64,000 bases of DNA from Arenibacter sp. P308M17 (GTDB lineage Bacteria > Bacteroidota > Bacteroidia > Flavobacteriales > Flavobacteriaceae): NCBI RefSeq assembly GCF_003426735.1, contig NZ_QVON01000004.1:248001-312000 (forward strand). The letters run 5' to 3'. Shown here piece after piece: positions 25,337 to 35,685 of this stretch. The stretch's first letter is position 1, and each line of letters opens with the position of its first letter. The translations under genes and the position numbers were made by a program. The notes beneath the pieces are model-generated. The model had not been told where the DNA came from. It worked only from the letters and a program-made list of their open reading frames with translations, and made no database searches.

Positions 25337-28300
25337 CTATGTTTTAATAGGATCTACCTCTGTTGGCAATATTCCAAAATAGGCCTTAAAACACTTGGTA
25401 AAATAGGATGGTGAAGAGAACCCGACCTGATAACAAACATCACTGATATTGGTATTTCCCATTTCTATTATCTGTTTAGCCCTTTCTATTCTTATATTCC
25501 TAAGGAATTCGTTGGCCGTCTGATTGGTCAGCGCCTTGATTTTTCTATAAAACTGACTTCTGCTCAAATTTAAGTTTGAGGCCAATACTTCCACACTTAA
25601 ATCTGGATCTCCTATATTTTTATTGATGTAGTTCATTACCTTTTCAATAAAATCCTTGTCCAGGGATGTGGTATTCCTGTTCATAGGAACATCGCTGATA
25701 ACACTAAAATATTTATTGAATATTAGTTGCCTGCTGGTTATAAGTTGGGACAACCGCAATCTGAGCAGTCTTAGATCAAAAGGCTTTACCATATAGGCAT
25801 CGGCACCGGTTTCTATCCCCTGCATTCTGTCGTCTATACGCGCTTTGGCCGTAAGCATCAACAATGGAATATGGCTGGTCCGCATATCCCCTTTAATTTT
25901 TTGGCAAAATTCGAACCCATCCATTTCTGGCATAATTACATCAGTTATTATAATATCCGGCAAGGCCGACTTGGCCATCTCCAAACCTTCCTTTCCATTT
26001 TTGGCCAAAAGTATCCTGTATTGGTTTTTAAGTTCATTGCGCAGGTAAGTCCTTAATTCCCCGTTATCCTCAACAATCAGTAAGGTATAGTTGATGGGTG
26101 CCTCCTCCTGACTTATAACGGATATGGCCTCAGTTTTGGAATTTACCAGGTTGACCCGCTCTTTTTGGGTATCAGGTTCCTTAAAATCCGTAAATATTTC
26201 GTTCCTTTCAAAATGTCCTGGTCCCTTGGGCAAAATTATTCTGAAGCTTGTTCCGCTTCCCACCTCGCTCTTCACTTCAATTTTACCTTTGTGCAGTTTC
26301 ACGAAACTTTGCACTACTTCCAAACCAATACCCGTACCCCCATAATAGGCCTTATTAAGGTTTTCTACTTGATAAAAACGTTCAAAGATCCGCTCCGTTT
26401 CCTCTTGTTTAAGACCGGGCCCAGTATCGGTAATTATCAATTCCAGTCCTTCGGTAGGTTTTTGAGTATCTACCAGTGGCAGGTTGTACAATTCATCCTT
26501 GGAAAGCAGTTGGATATTTATGGCCCCACCTTCCGGGGTGGCCTTAAAGGCATTGGAAAGCAAATTAAAGATTATTTTCTCCATCATACTCTCGTCCGCC
26601 CAAAGGGTCATATCCTCGGAATCCGCATCCAAACCAAGGTGTATGTTTTTATCCAAGGCCTCTTCCTTAAAATGGCCGACCACTTCCCGGGTTAAATTAA
26701 TCAAGTTGATTTCCTTGGCCCTTACACCAATTTTATTCAATTCCAGTTTTCTAAAGTCCAACAGCTCGTTCACCAATCTATATAACCGATCTGTATTCTT
26801 ATAGATTACATTGTGCTTTTCCTTTATTCTTGGGGATAAGCTTATACTATTGTCATTTAGAATATCCTTTAGCGGGTTGATAATTAAGGTGAGCGGAGTT
26901 CTAAATTCATGGGATATATTGGTAAAAAACTGGAATTTCTTTTCATCCAGATTTTTTTCCTGTAATCTTTTTTCCCGCTCGGAATGTATTAGTTGCTTTT
27001 CCCTTATCCTGGACTGCGTCATACTATTCAGGATATAAATCCCAAAAACGAACAAAGTGATATAGGATAACAAGGCCCAGTTGGTTTTCCACCAAGGCGA
27101 TAAAACGGTGATGTCCAATGTTAAGGGGGATTCGTTCCATATACCATCATTGTTGGCCGCCTTTAATTTAAAGGTATAGTTCCCCGGATCTAAGTTGGTA
27201 TAGGTAGCACTCCTTTTTTTTCCGACATAATTCCATGATTCCTCATAACCTTCCAAATAATAGGCATATTCATTTTTTTCCGGTCGGGTAAAGTTTATGC
27301 CCGAATATTCTATGGTAAAAACAGATTGGGTATGATTCAATACAATACTATCCGTCTCGGAAATAACTTTCCTTAAGGGTGAATCCTTTTGAGTGGGCAA
27401 TACATTTTCATTGAACAACTTAAAGCTGGATAGATACAATGAAGTCTTATTCCTATTCGTAATTATCTCCGAAGGATTAAAATAATTGATCCCCTCGTAA
27501 CTTCCAAAGTATATATTTCCCTGATCATCCCTAAAGACCGAATTGATATTAAAATCGTTGGCCAGGAGTCCGTCATCTATGGTATAGTTACTAAATTCCT
27601 CGGTCTTAACATCAAATTTTGAAATACCCGTATGACCGGACATCCAAATGTTGCCATCCAAGCCTTCAATAATTCCACATACATTTTCCTCTTCAAGGCC
27701 ATTAAATTTATCGTACCAAATAAATGTGTCGGTTTTGGGTAGGTAGTTGCAGAGACCAGCTCCCTTGGTTCCGATCCATATACTATGGTCGGTACTTTCA
27801 TAGAGAGAAAGAATATAGTTTGATGCAAAATTGTTAGTAGATTCCTGGGACATTCTATCTATCATGGACACCACTGAAAACTTTTGGTCTGCCAGCTTCG
27901 TTATTTTGTACAGCCCTTGGGTAGTTCCCAACCATAGGTTGTCCTCAAAATCCACCAAAACGTTATAAGCATTACTGCCACTGATTCCGAGGTCATTAAA
28001 GGGCTTGGAATCATAATGTTTAAAAAGCCCCGTATCTGGGTCATAGGAATGCAGCCCATTGTGATAGGTCCCGATCCAAATGGTACCGTCCCTATCCTCA
28101 TCGAAACTCATTACGGTATTGGACGTTAATCCCCCTTGGGTGTTACCAGTATTATAATTAATAAATACATTGGATCCTTTTTTCAAAAAATAGATTCCAC
28201 CATCCCAACTTCCTGCCCAAACATTGTCTTTGCTATCAAAAAAAATAGTCTGTATGTAATCACTGCCCAATCCGGAAAATGCACTGCTATTGGCCTTGTT

Positions 28301-29518
28301 GATATGGGTGTAATCGTTATTCTTCAAATCCAGAATATCTATCCCTCCGCCATCCATTGCTATCCACAACTTACCCGAGGCATTATTTGCGATGGAGGTC
28401 ACCGAACTTATCTGCAAGGAACGCGGGTTATTGTAGAGGCTTTCTATATCCTTGAACTTATCGTATAGCCTGTCGTATACCGCTACACCTTTGTTATAAT
28501 ATCCGAGCCAAATTTTTTCGTCATTATCCAAATACAAGGTCCAAATAGAATTTGACAAAAGACTCTTTTCGTCTTTTTTATTGGTGAGATAATGATTTAA
28601 TACCTCCCCATTTCCATTTATATGGAATAGGCCGTTGTTTTCGGTACCGCACATGATGGTACCGTCCGGAAGTGCCATTAAGGTAAAGAAGGGATGAGTT
28701 GAAAAAGAGTAGCTTTCCATAACCGATGGTTGCCCTATTTCCGTATTGGCCATTGTCACCTTATACAGCCCATCATTTAATGTCCCTATCCAAATATTAT
28801 CCGCATCATCTATCATCATTGACCTAATCGACTCCTCTATAAACTCCAATTGTCCCTGCTTCCAGATACCTAAACGTTGAAGTATCCCCGTTTTTCCATC
28901 AACGGTATACAGGCCCATATTGGTCCCGACAAAAATTTGCCCGCTAGAATCTGGCTGTACCGATCTCACTACCAAGGGATCTGCCATATCCGATTCTTTA
29001 ATAGCAAATTTTTCCACCTCAAAATTATCCAGGCCCATTTTGAACAACCCCAAACGGAAAGAGCCAATAAGCAAATTGCCCTCATTATCTTCCTCTAAAG
29101 CGCTAATGGGCATTGTTGGACCGTTCGGATCGTTGGCAGACAGCACTGGAATTCGCCTAAACTGATCTTTTTCCCGGTCATATAGGTTTAGCCCTACCTC
29201 CGTACCTACCCATAATCTATTTCTACTATCCAAATACGAGCAATTAATTTGGCTACTGCTTATAGAGGTAGAGTCGTTAATAATATGCTTGTATGATTTA
29301 TAATCTATCCCGTCATAGCGGTACAAGCCAGATCCGTTGGTCCCGATCCATATAAAACCATAGTCGTCCTGCAAAATGGAATATACCCCCACCTTGGATA
29401 TTCCCTCCTTGATATTTACAAAATTAAATTTTGAAACCTCCCCTTGTGCCCGCAAATCCGGAATAAAAACACTTAGAAGCATAAAGAAAAGACAGGTCCT
29501 TCTATAATCTAACGTCAT
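25337..29518 (-). CDS. Hybrid two-component system sensor/regulator (HTCS)
   Basis: The 1393-aa protein has a signal segment (1-24), about 14 beta-propeller repeats (about 30-690, each with an IWIGT-like strand), a Y_Y_Y domain (about 725-805) and a membrane helix (about 812-831). A histidine kinase follows (ISHEFRTPL, H870; N-box NLLSNAFKATPEGG; G-box GGTGIGLEVV), then a receiver (D1193 in ITDVIMPEMDG, K1245) and an AraC-type HTH (about 1290-1390). One polypeptide senses an oligosaccharide in the periplasm and switches on the adjacent SusC/SusD locus. It lies just upstream of susC on the same strand. Confidence 0.95.
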   Translation of the reverse strand: MTLDYRRTCLFFMLLSVFIPDLRAQGEVSKFNFVNIKEGISKVGVYSILQDDYGFIWIGTNGSGLYRYDGIDYKSYKHIINDSTSISSSQINCSYLDSRNRLWVGTEVGLNLYDREKDQFRRIPVLSANDPNGPTMPISALEEDNEGNLLIGSFRLGLFKMGLDNFEVEKFAIKESDMADPLVVRSVQPDSSGQIFVGTNMGLYTVDGKTGILQRLGIWKQGQLEFIEESIRSMMIDDADNIWIGTLNDGLYKVTMANTEIGQPSVMESYSFSTHPFFTLMALPDGTIMCGTENNGLFHINGNGEVLNHYLTNKKDEKSLLSNSIWTLYLDNDEKIWLGYYNKGVAVYDRLYDKFKDIESLYNNPRSLQISSVTSIANNASGKLWIAMDGGGIDILDLKNNDYTHINKANSSAFSGLGSDYIQTIFFDSKDNVWAGSWDGGIYFLKKGSNVFINYNTGNTQGGLTSNTVMSFDEDRDGTIWIGTYHNGLHSYDPDTGLFKHYDSKPFNDLGISGSNAYNVLVDFEDNLWLGTTQGLYKITKLADQKFSVVSMIDRMSQESTNNFASNYILSLYESTDHSIWIGTKGAGLCNYLPKTDTFIWYDKFNGLEEENVCGIIEGLDGNIWMSGHTGISKFDVKTEEFSNYTIDDGLLANDFNINSVFRDDQGNIYFGSYEGINYFNPSEIITNRNKTSLYLSSFKLFNENVLPTQKDSPLRKVISETDSIVLNHTQSVFTIEYSGINFTRPEKNEYAYYLEGYEESWNYVGKKRSATYTNLDPGNYTFKLKAANNDGIWNESPLTLDITVLSPWWKTNWALLSYITLFVFGIYILNSMTQSRIREKQLIHSEREKRLQEKNLDEKKFQFFTNISHEFRTPLTLIINPLKDILNDNSISLSPRIKEKHNVIYKNTDRLYRLVNELLDFRKLELNKIGVRAKEINLINLTREVVGHFKEEALDKNIHLGLDADSEDMTLWADESMMEKIIFNLLSNAFKATPEGGAINIQLLSKDELYNLPLVDTQKPTEGLELIITDTGPGLKQEETERIFERFYQVENLNKAYYGGTGIGLEVVQSFVKLHKGKIEVKSEVGSGTSFRIILPKGPGHFERNEIFTDFKEPDTQKERVNLVNSKTEAISVISQEEAPINYTLLIVEDNGELRTYLRNELKNQYRILLAKNGKEGLEMAKSALPDIIITDVIMPEMDGFEFCQKIKGDMRTSHIPLLMLTAKARIDDRMQGIETGADAYMVKPFDLRLLRLRLSQLITSRQLIFNKYFSVISDVPMNRNTTSLDKDFIEKVMNYINKNIGDPDLSVEVLASNLNLSRSQFYRKIKALTNQTANEFLRNIRIERAKQIIEMGNTNISDVCYQVGFSSPSYFTKCFKAYFGILPTEVDPIKT

Positions 29519-29750
29519 CTAGCTGATGTTTAAAGTAGCGGTAAAATAGTAATAAAAAGATAAACTCATTACATATTACACTATTAGAAATCAGAGTGTA
29601 AAGAAATACACGGAATACAAACCATGGAGCTGCAACATATTCTTCTTTGACAATGAGAGAACCAATAGGTAATAAAACATAGGTGCAACTAAAAAACCAA
29701 CCTCTTTTCTTTTGACTAAAATTAGCCTATTTTTATCAAAAATTAGCCCA

Positions 29751-31268
29751 ATGGACATCCAGGACAAATTCTTTGAACATATACGGGAAGGATATACCAC
29801 AAAAGGAGACTTTATTACTATGGGCTCTGCCATGTTGAATGGCGGGACCATAACCAATGCCCACGTAAAAATTCCATTAAAAACACTTAACAGGCATGGT
29901 CTCATTGCCGGGGCAACCGGTACCGGAAAGACCAAAACCCTTCAGGTAATTGCTGAAAACCTTTCGGATAAAGGAATTCCAGTATTGCTCATGGACCTAA
30001 AGGGGGATCTTAGTGGTCTGGCCCAGCCCGGTCCCGTAAACCCAAAAATTGATGAGCGTCACGCCAAAATTGGTGGATTACCTTTTACCCCTAAGGCCTT
30101 TCCGGTGGAAATACTATCGCTCTCCGAACAGGACGGTGTAAAATTACGTGCCACCGTTTCAGAATTTGGACCGGTGCTATTAAGCCGAATTTTGGACCTT
30201 TCCGATACACAGGAAGGTATTGTAGCGGTAGTCTTTAAATATTGTGACGACCATAAGCTTCCTTTGTTGGACCTAAAGGATTTTAAAAAGGTGTTGCAAT
30301 ACGCCACAGAGGAGGGTAAAAAGGAATTTTCAGATTCCTATGGGCGAATCTCTACCAGTTCTACCGGTACCATACTAAGAAAAATTATAGAACTGGAACA
30401 GCAGGGTGCCGAACTATTTTTTGGAGAAAAATCTTTTGATGTGGAAGACCTGACCCGAATCGATGAAAACGGCAGGGGTTATATCAACATTATACGTTTA
30501 ACCGATATACAGGACCGTCCTAAATTATTTTCGACCTTTATGTTGAGCCTGTTGGCGGAAATTTATGACACCTTTCCAGAACAGGGGGATACGGACAGAC
30601 CGGAATTGGTGCTTTTTATAGACGAGGCCCACCTCATTTTCAACGAGGCCTCAAAAGCTTTATTAAATCAGATAGAGAGTATCGTAAAATTGATACGATC
30701 CAAAGGCATTGGGGTGTATTTTGTAACCCAAAACCCTACAGACGTCCCGGAAGCAGTCCTTTCCCAATTGGGGTTAAAGGTACAGCACGCGCTTCGGGCA
30801 TTTACTGCAAAAGATAGGAAGGCCATAAAGCTAACCGCAGAAAATTATCCTATTTCAGAATTTTATGACACCAAGGAGGTTTTAACTTCCTTGGGAATAG
30901 GGGAGGCATTGATCAGTGCCCTCGATGAAAAGGGAAGGCCAACCCCCCTGGCGGCCACAATGTTAAGGGCACCCATGAGCAGGATGGACATACTTACCAA
31001 CCGTGAGCTTAAAGAAGTAATAGACACTTCCAAACTGATCAACAAATACAACGAGGCCATAGACAGGGAAAGTGCCTATGAACTCCTTAACGTTAAGATT
31101 GAACGAGCGGAAAAACTGGCCGAAGAGGAAAAGGAATCTTCCAACAACAGATCTACCCGATCTACCACGGGAAGGGCGAGTACACGCCAAAACCCTGTGA
31201 TAAAAGTATTGACCAGTGCTACTTTTATAAGGGGAGTACTGGGCGTATTAAAAAAAGTAATGCGATAG
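29751..31268 (+). CDS. HerA-like ATPase, DUF853 family (YjgR-like)
   Basis: The 505-aa protein has a Walker A GATGTGKT (residues 54-61), a Walker B LVLFIDEAHLIF (about 285) and a QNPTDVPEAVLSQLGLKVQHALRAFT segment, which together are typical of the DUF853 branch of HerA/FtsK-type ATPases. These are assumed to be hexameric motor proteins, but the cellular role is not established. A TTG at 29712 would extend the frame by 13 residues; the ATG at 29751 fits the family start (DIQDKFFEHI). A Ser/Arg/Thr-rich linker precedes the basic C-terminus. Two copies of AAAATTAGCC (29718 and 29739, 21-bp period) lie directly upstream. Confidence 0.87.
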   Translation: MDIQDKFFEHIREGYTTKGDFITMGSAMLNGGTITNAHVKIPLKTLNRHGLIAGATGTGKTKTLQVIAENLSDKGIPVLLMDLKGDLSGLAQPGPVNPKIDERHAKIGGLPFTPKAFPVEILSLSEQDGVKLRATVSEFGPVLLSRILDLSDTQEGIVAVVFKYCDDHKLPLLDLKDFKKVLQYATEEGKKEFSDSYGRISTSSTGTILRKIIELEQQGAELFFGEKSFDVEDLTRIDENGRGYINIIRLTDIQDRPKLFSTFMLSLLAEIYDTFPEQGDTDRPELVLFIDEAHLIFNEASKALLNQIESIVKLIRSKGIGVYFVTQNPTDVPEAVLSQLGLKVQHALRAFTAKDRKAIKLTAENYPISEFYDTKEVLTSLGIGEALISALDEKGRPTPLAATMLRAPMSRMDILTNRELKEVIDTSKLINKYNEAIDRESAYELLNVKIERAEKLAEEEKESSNNRSTRSTTGRASTRQNPVIKVLTSATFIRGVLGVLKKVMR

Positions 31269-31333
31269 TTGTCGGGTTTTTTGAACAACAAACCATAGTA
31301 TATTTAACTTTAAATCTAACCGTCACCCTTAAA

Positions 31334-31882
31334 ATGATAAAACAATCCATTTTTGCCGCATGCCTTAGCGCACTGCTCTTTATTCAATGCAATTCCAATT
31401 CAGATTTTGTAATTGCCAAAGATCAAGTAGGCAAACTGTTAAAATCCAATTCCATTGATGAACTTGAAACTGTATTTGCCGGCGATTCCATAGTTAGGGA
31501 CACGGCAATGACCCAGATTGGTACTGCTGTAAAGAAGATCAACATTTATGAAAAGGGGGGCAAACATTTAATGGCCCTCACCCCCAATATGGACAGTATT
31601 CCAAAAATAGACATTATCCGTATTTACGATCCACGATATGTTACCGAAAAGGGGGTTGGACTCAATAGTACCTTTAAGGATATCAAAGACAAGCATACCA
31701 TTAAAAAAATTGTTGCCGTGCTGAACAATGTAGTGATTTTCCTAAAAGACTCCGATGCCTATTTCACCATTGCAAAGTCCGAACTTCCCGCTAACCTGCA
31801 GTATGGCAACAACACCACTATTGAAGCCGTTCAGATACCGGACAGGGCAAAGATCAAATATATGATGGTGGGCTGGGAGTGA
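31334..31882 (+). CDS. Hypothetical lipoprotein
   Basis: The 182-aa protein has a lipoprotein-type signal (MIKQSIFAACLSALLFIQC, Cys19) and a compact mixed alpha/beta remainder with DQVGKLLKS, FKDIKDKHTIKKI and a C-terminal KIKYMMVGWE. This looks like a small periplasmic protein of a Flavobacteriaceae-conserved family, but no named family is recognised. It is on the same strand as the HerA-like gene, 65 bases downstream, with which it may be co-transcribed. Confidence 0.7.
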   Translation: MIKQSIFAACLSALLFIQCNSNSDFVIAKDQVGKLLKSNSIDELETVFAGDSIVRDTAMTQIGTAVKKINIYEKGGKHLMALTPNMDSIPKIDIIRIYDPRYVTEKGVGLNSTFKDIKDKHTIKKIVAVLNNVVIFLKDSDAYFTIAKSELPANLQYGNNTTIEAVQIPDRAKIKYMMVGWE

Positions 31883-32181
31883 AAACTGGTTCATGGTTCA
31901 AGGTTTAAAGTTGGAAAGTTGTCAGGTCGAGCGCCCGCCCGTACCGAACGGTCTGTTCGGGCGGGGATCGAGACCTAATTAAGTGGAGTGGGCAGTGACT
32001 GTTTTCAGTGGGCAGGGAAAAAGTTTAAGGTTTAAGGTTCAAAGTTACAAACGTAGTCCACAAAGTGGAGCATATAACCCAAAGCGGTAAGCGGTAAGCG
32101 GTAAGCAAATGAAAATTAAGTATTGATTATGGCCTACGGCTTAAAGCTCAAAAATATTATACAGGAATATCCCAAAAGTTG
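31883..32181. repeat. Heptamer-repeat gap with GC-rich palindrome
   Basis: GGTTCAT/GGTTCAA/GGTTTAA units (about 31889-31922), a GC-rich self-complementary block (about 31922-31970, close to 8752-8805), GGGCAGT-type units (about 31986-32015), AGTTTAA/GGTTTAA/GGTTCAA units (about 32022-32050) and three perfect GCGGTAA units (32084-32104) fill this gap. No gene is visible. Confidence 0.7.
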
Positions 32182-33045
32182 ATGGGGAATATGAAGATAA
32201 AATCCATGAACAAAACCCTTTACCGTGCATTGGCCCTATCCTACGGTGCCTTTTTCAATTTAACGGCCCTTTTCTCTGAAAAAGAGGCTGGAAAAAAAGC
32301 CTTCAAAACGTTTACAACCCCAAGAAAGGGCAGCATATTACCGGTACAGCAAGAATATCTACAAGAGTTCCTGGGCAAAAAAATTACAGTTAACAATTCT
32401 AGGCTGCAGACCTATGAATGGCCAGGAGCCGGAGAAACCGTTCTTCTTATGCACGGTTGGGAAAGCAACGCCTATAGGTGGCGATATCTCATTGAAAAAT
32501 TACAGGAAAGGGAATTCCACATCATTGCCTTTGATGCACCGGGCCATGGGTATTCCGAAGGAAACAGTTTAAATGTGGTCACCTATGCGGACAGTGCACG
32601 GCAACTTATAGACCTTTACCGGCCCAAACATATTATTGGGCATTCTATGGGGGGACTTGCCACCCTTCATAATCAATATCAAAACCCAAACCCATACATT
32701 GAAAAAATAGTTACTTTAGGTGCCCCTGCAGAACTGTCCGAATTAATGGTGCACTACCAAAAACTGGTCAGGTTCAACAAGAAGGTCCTAAGGGCTTTGG
32801 ACAAGCACATTTATGAACATTTCAACTATAGGATCCACGATATATCCACCCCAAAGTTTGCTAAATCCATCGAACAAAAAGGGCTGATCATCCATGATGA
32901 ACGGGATACGATAACCCCCTACAACGCCTCCGAACGCCTTCATCAAAACTGGAAGAACAGCCGCTTATTAAAAACCACCGGACTTGGCCACTCCCTGCAC
33001 CAAGAGGAGGTCAACTTACAGATAGTGGATTTTTTATTGTCTTAG
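32182..33045 (+). CDS. Alpha/beta hydrolase
   Basis: The protein has about 287 aa. It has LMHGWESNAYRW as oxyanion segment, the nucleophile elbow GHSMGG (Ser near residue 154), a late acidic DERDTITP and GLGHS for the catalytic histidine, which form a complete triad. The frame begins with a TTG at 32179; ATGs at 32182, 32191 and 32206 are all possible starts. The substrate is unknown; esterase or lipase-like activity is likely. Confidence 0.82.
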   Translation: MGNMKIKSMNKTLYRALALSYGAFFNLTALFSEKEAGKKAFKTFTTPRKGSILPVQQEYLQEFLGKKITVNNSRLQTYEWPGAGETVLLMHGWESNAYRWRYLIEKLQEREFHIIAFDAPGHGYSEGNSLNVVTYADSARQLIDLYRPKHIIGHSMGGLATLHNQYQNPNPYIEKIVTLGAPAELSELMVHYQKLVRFNKKVLRALDKHIYEHFNYRIHDISTPKFAKSIEQKGLIIHDERDTITPYNASERLHQNWKNSRLLKTTGLGHSLHQEEVNLQIVDFLLS

Positions 33046-33147
33046 AGACGGTCCAAGTTTTATCCTTTGTTTTTATTTCTATTTTAAAATATGATTATTT
33101 TTAGGAAATTATACAACTCGTTTTCATTAAAATAAAGCACTTGAAAT

Positions 33148-33573
33148 ATGAATAACATTACTCCCTTCCATATTGCCATTCCAGTCCATAATTTGGCCGA
33201 ATGCCGTAAGTTTTACGGAGAGATATTAAATTGTGAAGAAGGAAGAAGCAGTGATAATTGGGTAGACTTTAATCTTTTTGGACACCAATTGGTAATCCAC
33301 TATAAGCCTAAGGCCAAATCCGAAGAACTGCACCATAACCCTGTAGATGGCAAGGATGTACCCGTACCGCATTACGGCGTGGTCCTCCCCTGGGATATTT
33401 TTAGATCCTTTTCCGACGAACTTATGGCTAAAGGGGTCAAATTTGTTATTGAGCCCTATATCCGGTTTAAGGGCGACTTAGGTGAGCAGGCCACTATGTT
33501 CTTTTTGGATCCCGCGGGAAATGCGCTGGAATTCAAAGCCTTTAAGGATTTAGGGCAATTATTTGCCAAATAG
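33148..33573 (+). CDS. VOC (glyoxalase/dioxygenase) family protein
   Basis: The 141-aa protein has two beta-alpha-beta-beta-beta modules of the vicinal oxygen chelate fold: [21 protein letters not shown] at the start, [13 protein letters not shown] in the middle and [15 protein letters not shown] at the end with the metal-type Glu. It probably binds a divalent metal; the reaction cannot be predicted. It lies convergent with the next gene, 38 bases apart. Confidence 0.83.
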   Translation: MNNITPFHIAIPVHNLAECRKFYGEILNCEEGRSSDNWVDFNLFGHQLVIHYKPKAKSEELHHNPVDGKDVPVPHYGVVLPWDIFRSFSDELMAKGVKFVIEPYIRFKGDLGEQATMFFLDPAGNALEFKAFKDLGQLFAK

Positions 33574-33611
33574 GGCTTCCCTAAACATGCAGCATAGGGA
33601 TACTTTAGCTT

Positions 33612-34448
33612 TTAAAGGTTTTTCATATACACCATATTATGGGACATACTTTCAAAAGGGGTACTGGCATACTCCTCTTGTTCGATAAATATATATTTCA
33701 GTCCGGATTCCTTTCCATTTTTTAGCATTTGGGCTATATCCAATCCTCCCTTTCCAAACTCGGTACTTTCCTTTTTCACCATGTCCATATCCTTCAAGTG
33801 CCATAATGGAAACCTTCCTTCATATTTTCTAAAATAATCCAAAGGTTCCTTTCCGGCAACCACTACCCAACCCAGATCAAGTTCCATATATACCAAGTCC
33901 GCTTGCGTATTTTTTAACAAGATGTCATAGAGCACCTCCCCGTTTTCGGATTCAAATTCATATTCGTGATTGTGGTATCCGAATTTAATATTTCGACGGC
34001 TACATTCCTCCCCTGCCTTATTAAAGGCCTCGGCCACTTTCTTATAATTATCCGCAGTTTGTCCTGCGGTGGGCAGGGAGGAACAGATCAGATATTCCTG
34101 ACCGGCCTCGGCCGCTTGGTCCATAGTCTCGTTCCAATGTTCGTCCAAGGCTACATGGCCGCTCCTAAGGGTCATCCCAAGATCTTCACAAACGCTTTTC
34201 ATTTCCTTAGGTGCCAAGCCGTAATAAAGCCCTTTGACACTCCTGGCCGATTCAATTTGTTTAATTCCCAATGCCGCTATCCGTTTTAAGGTACCAACAG
34301 CATCTTCCAACATTTCCTTACGAAAAGTATACAATTGAACCCCTAAATTCTTTTTTGGGTCCTTATACGGTAATGCAAAGGAGGGCATTAAAACTACTCC
34401 TGCCGCCAACATTCCTGACTGCATTAAAAATTCTTTTCTAGTTGTCAT
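33612..34448 (-). CDS. Sugar phosphate isomerase/epimerase-like TIM barrel, exported
   Basis: The 278-aa protein has an N-terminus MTTRKEFLMQSGMLAAGVVLMPSFA, which resembles a Tat-like or Sec signal although only one Arg is present. An AP-endonuclease-2-type TIM barrel follows, with LGVQLYTFR, FGYHNHEYEF, MELDLGW and FPLWHLKDMD supplying His, Glu and Asp metal ligands. Members act on sugars or keto-sugars. Exported versions are common next to Gfo/Idh and DUF1080 proteins. Here it may serve the same glycan-oxidation chemistry as 50453-55143 (inference). Confidence 0.8.
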   Translation of the reverse strand: MTTRKEFLMQSGMLAAGVVLMPSFALPYKDPKKNLGVQLYTFRKEMLEDAVGTLKRIAALGIKQIESARSVKGLYYGLAPKEMKSVCEDLGMTLRSGHVALDEHWNETMDQAAEAGQEYLICSSLPTAGQTADNYKKVAEAFNKAGEECSRRNIKFGYHNHEYEFESENGEVLYDILLKNTQADLVYMELDLGWVVVAGKEPLDYFRKYEGRFPLWHLKDMDMVKKESTEFGKGGLDIAQMLKNGKESGLKYIFIEQEEYASTPFESMSHNMVYMKNL

Positions 34449-34675
34449 TATCTATTATTTATTATTGTTGTCCGATAAAATATTTATGAATCATCATAAG
34501 TCCATTAAAAACAATTATTTAGAGTCATTGACGTCTTTTGTACCTTGCTTTTTGATTCGATACATCTTAATAAAAAGGGACGCTTTAAATCAGCTGATTG
34601 TGATAGGGTCATTTGTCTTAAGTCTTGCAACGAAGTGGTCTTTTGTCTTTAATCGGACACTACTGATTATTTATG

Positions 34676-35647
34676 TTATTGGGACCATGTGGTTGGTTTC
34701 CTGTCCCATCTATGGCCTTTTAATTCTTGATACAACCCAATGGGCAAACCTTTACCATCACTTAAGGCCGTATTCATTAAAACGTTCCTTTCCTTGCGCA
34801 TTCCGGGAATTATGGTATTTACCGTTTTGTTCATCGTTATAAATCGCAAAGCCATTTCCGCCATGGTCATCCCTTGCGGGACAACCGGTCTCAACAGATC
34901 TGCCCTTTCCGCACTTGCCATTAAATTTTCGGGAACAAAATAGGTCCCCCTCCAATCCCCTTCCGGAAACTTGGTCTCTTTGGTTATATTACCGGTCAAG
35001 GTACCTTCATCAAAAGGTACCCTAGCAATAACAGCAATATCCAACTCCTCACATAAGGGAAAGAGAACATCTTCCGGAGCCTGATCAAAAATATTGTAAA
35101 TTACCTGTACCGCATCCAGTATTCCTGTTTTGAGGGCCTTGATACCATTTTCGGGCTCCCATCTATTTACGCTGATGCCCATGGCCGCTACCTTTCCCGA
35201 TTTTTTTAAATCCTCCACCGCTCTTTGCCATTCTTCACGGTCGGACCAACCATCGTCCCAGGTATGGAACTGCATTAAATCCAATTGCTCCGCACCTAAA
35301 TTTTTAAGGGTTTTTTCGGTATAATCCACGATATGGGACCTTGGATAGGATTCCTCCAGACTATATTCCGCCTTTGCCGGCCATTTAAAATTTTTTGCCG
35401 GAATCTTACTGGCGGTATAAAGCTTTTTATGGGGAAACCTTCGCAACAGATCGCCTAGCAATTTCTCACTGTGCCCATGGCCATATGCCCAAGCCGTATC
35501 AAAAAAATTAACTCCGTTTTCCACGGCCAGATCCAATGACTTGGCGGACAATAGGTCGTCGGACTCCGTCCATCCGCCCATGCCCCACATTCCATATCCT
35601 ATTTCACCAACATCCCACTGGGTCCTACCAAATTTTCTTATAACCAT
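34676..35647 (-). CDS. Aldo/keto reductase
   Basis: The 323-aa protein has the family pattern GVNFFDTAWAYGHGHSEKLLGD with catalytic Asp and Tyr, followed by LYTASKIPAKNF (catalytic Lys), LMQFHTWDD (His) and the C-terminal IIPGMRKERNV cofactor segment. It reduces aldehydes or sugar ketones with NADPH. It lies 38 bases after the esterase gene on the same strand and may share an operon with it and the TIM-barrel protein. Confidence 0.88.
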   Translation of the reverse strand: MVIRKFGRTQWDVGEIGYGMWGMGGWTESDDLLSAKSLDLAVENGVNFFDTAWAYGHGHSEKLLGDLLRRFPHKKLYTASKIPAKNFKWPAKAEYSLEESYPRSHIVDYTEKTLKNLGAEQLDLMQFHTWDDGWSDREEWQRAVEDLKKSGKVAAMGISVNRWEPENGIKALKTGILDAVQVIYNIFDQAPEDVLFPLCEELDIAVIARVPFDEGTLTGNITKETKFPEGDWRGTYFVPENLMASAERADLLRPVVPQGMTMAEMALRFITMNKTVNTIIPGMRKERNVLMNTALSDGKGLPIGLYQELKGHRWDRKPTTWSQ

Positions 35648-35685
35648 ACTTCTATCTCCAAAGAATTCCCGAATCTATTTATTAT

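Noticed and set aside
33573-33640. Terminator between the VOC and TIM-barrel genes
   Set aside because: Only 5-6 bp stems (TAGGG/CCCTA, TCCCTA/TAGGGA) and no proper T-tract.
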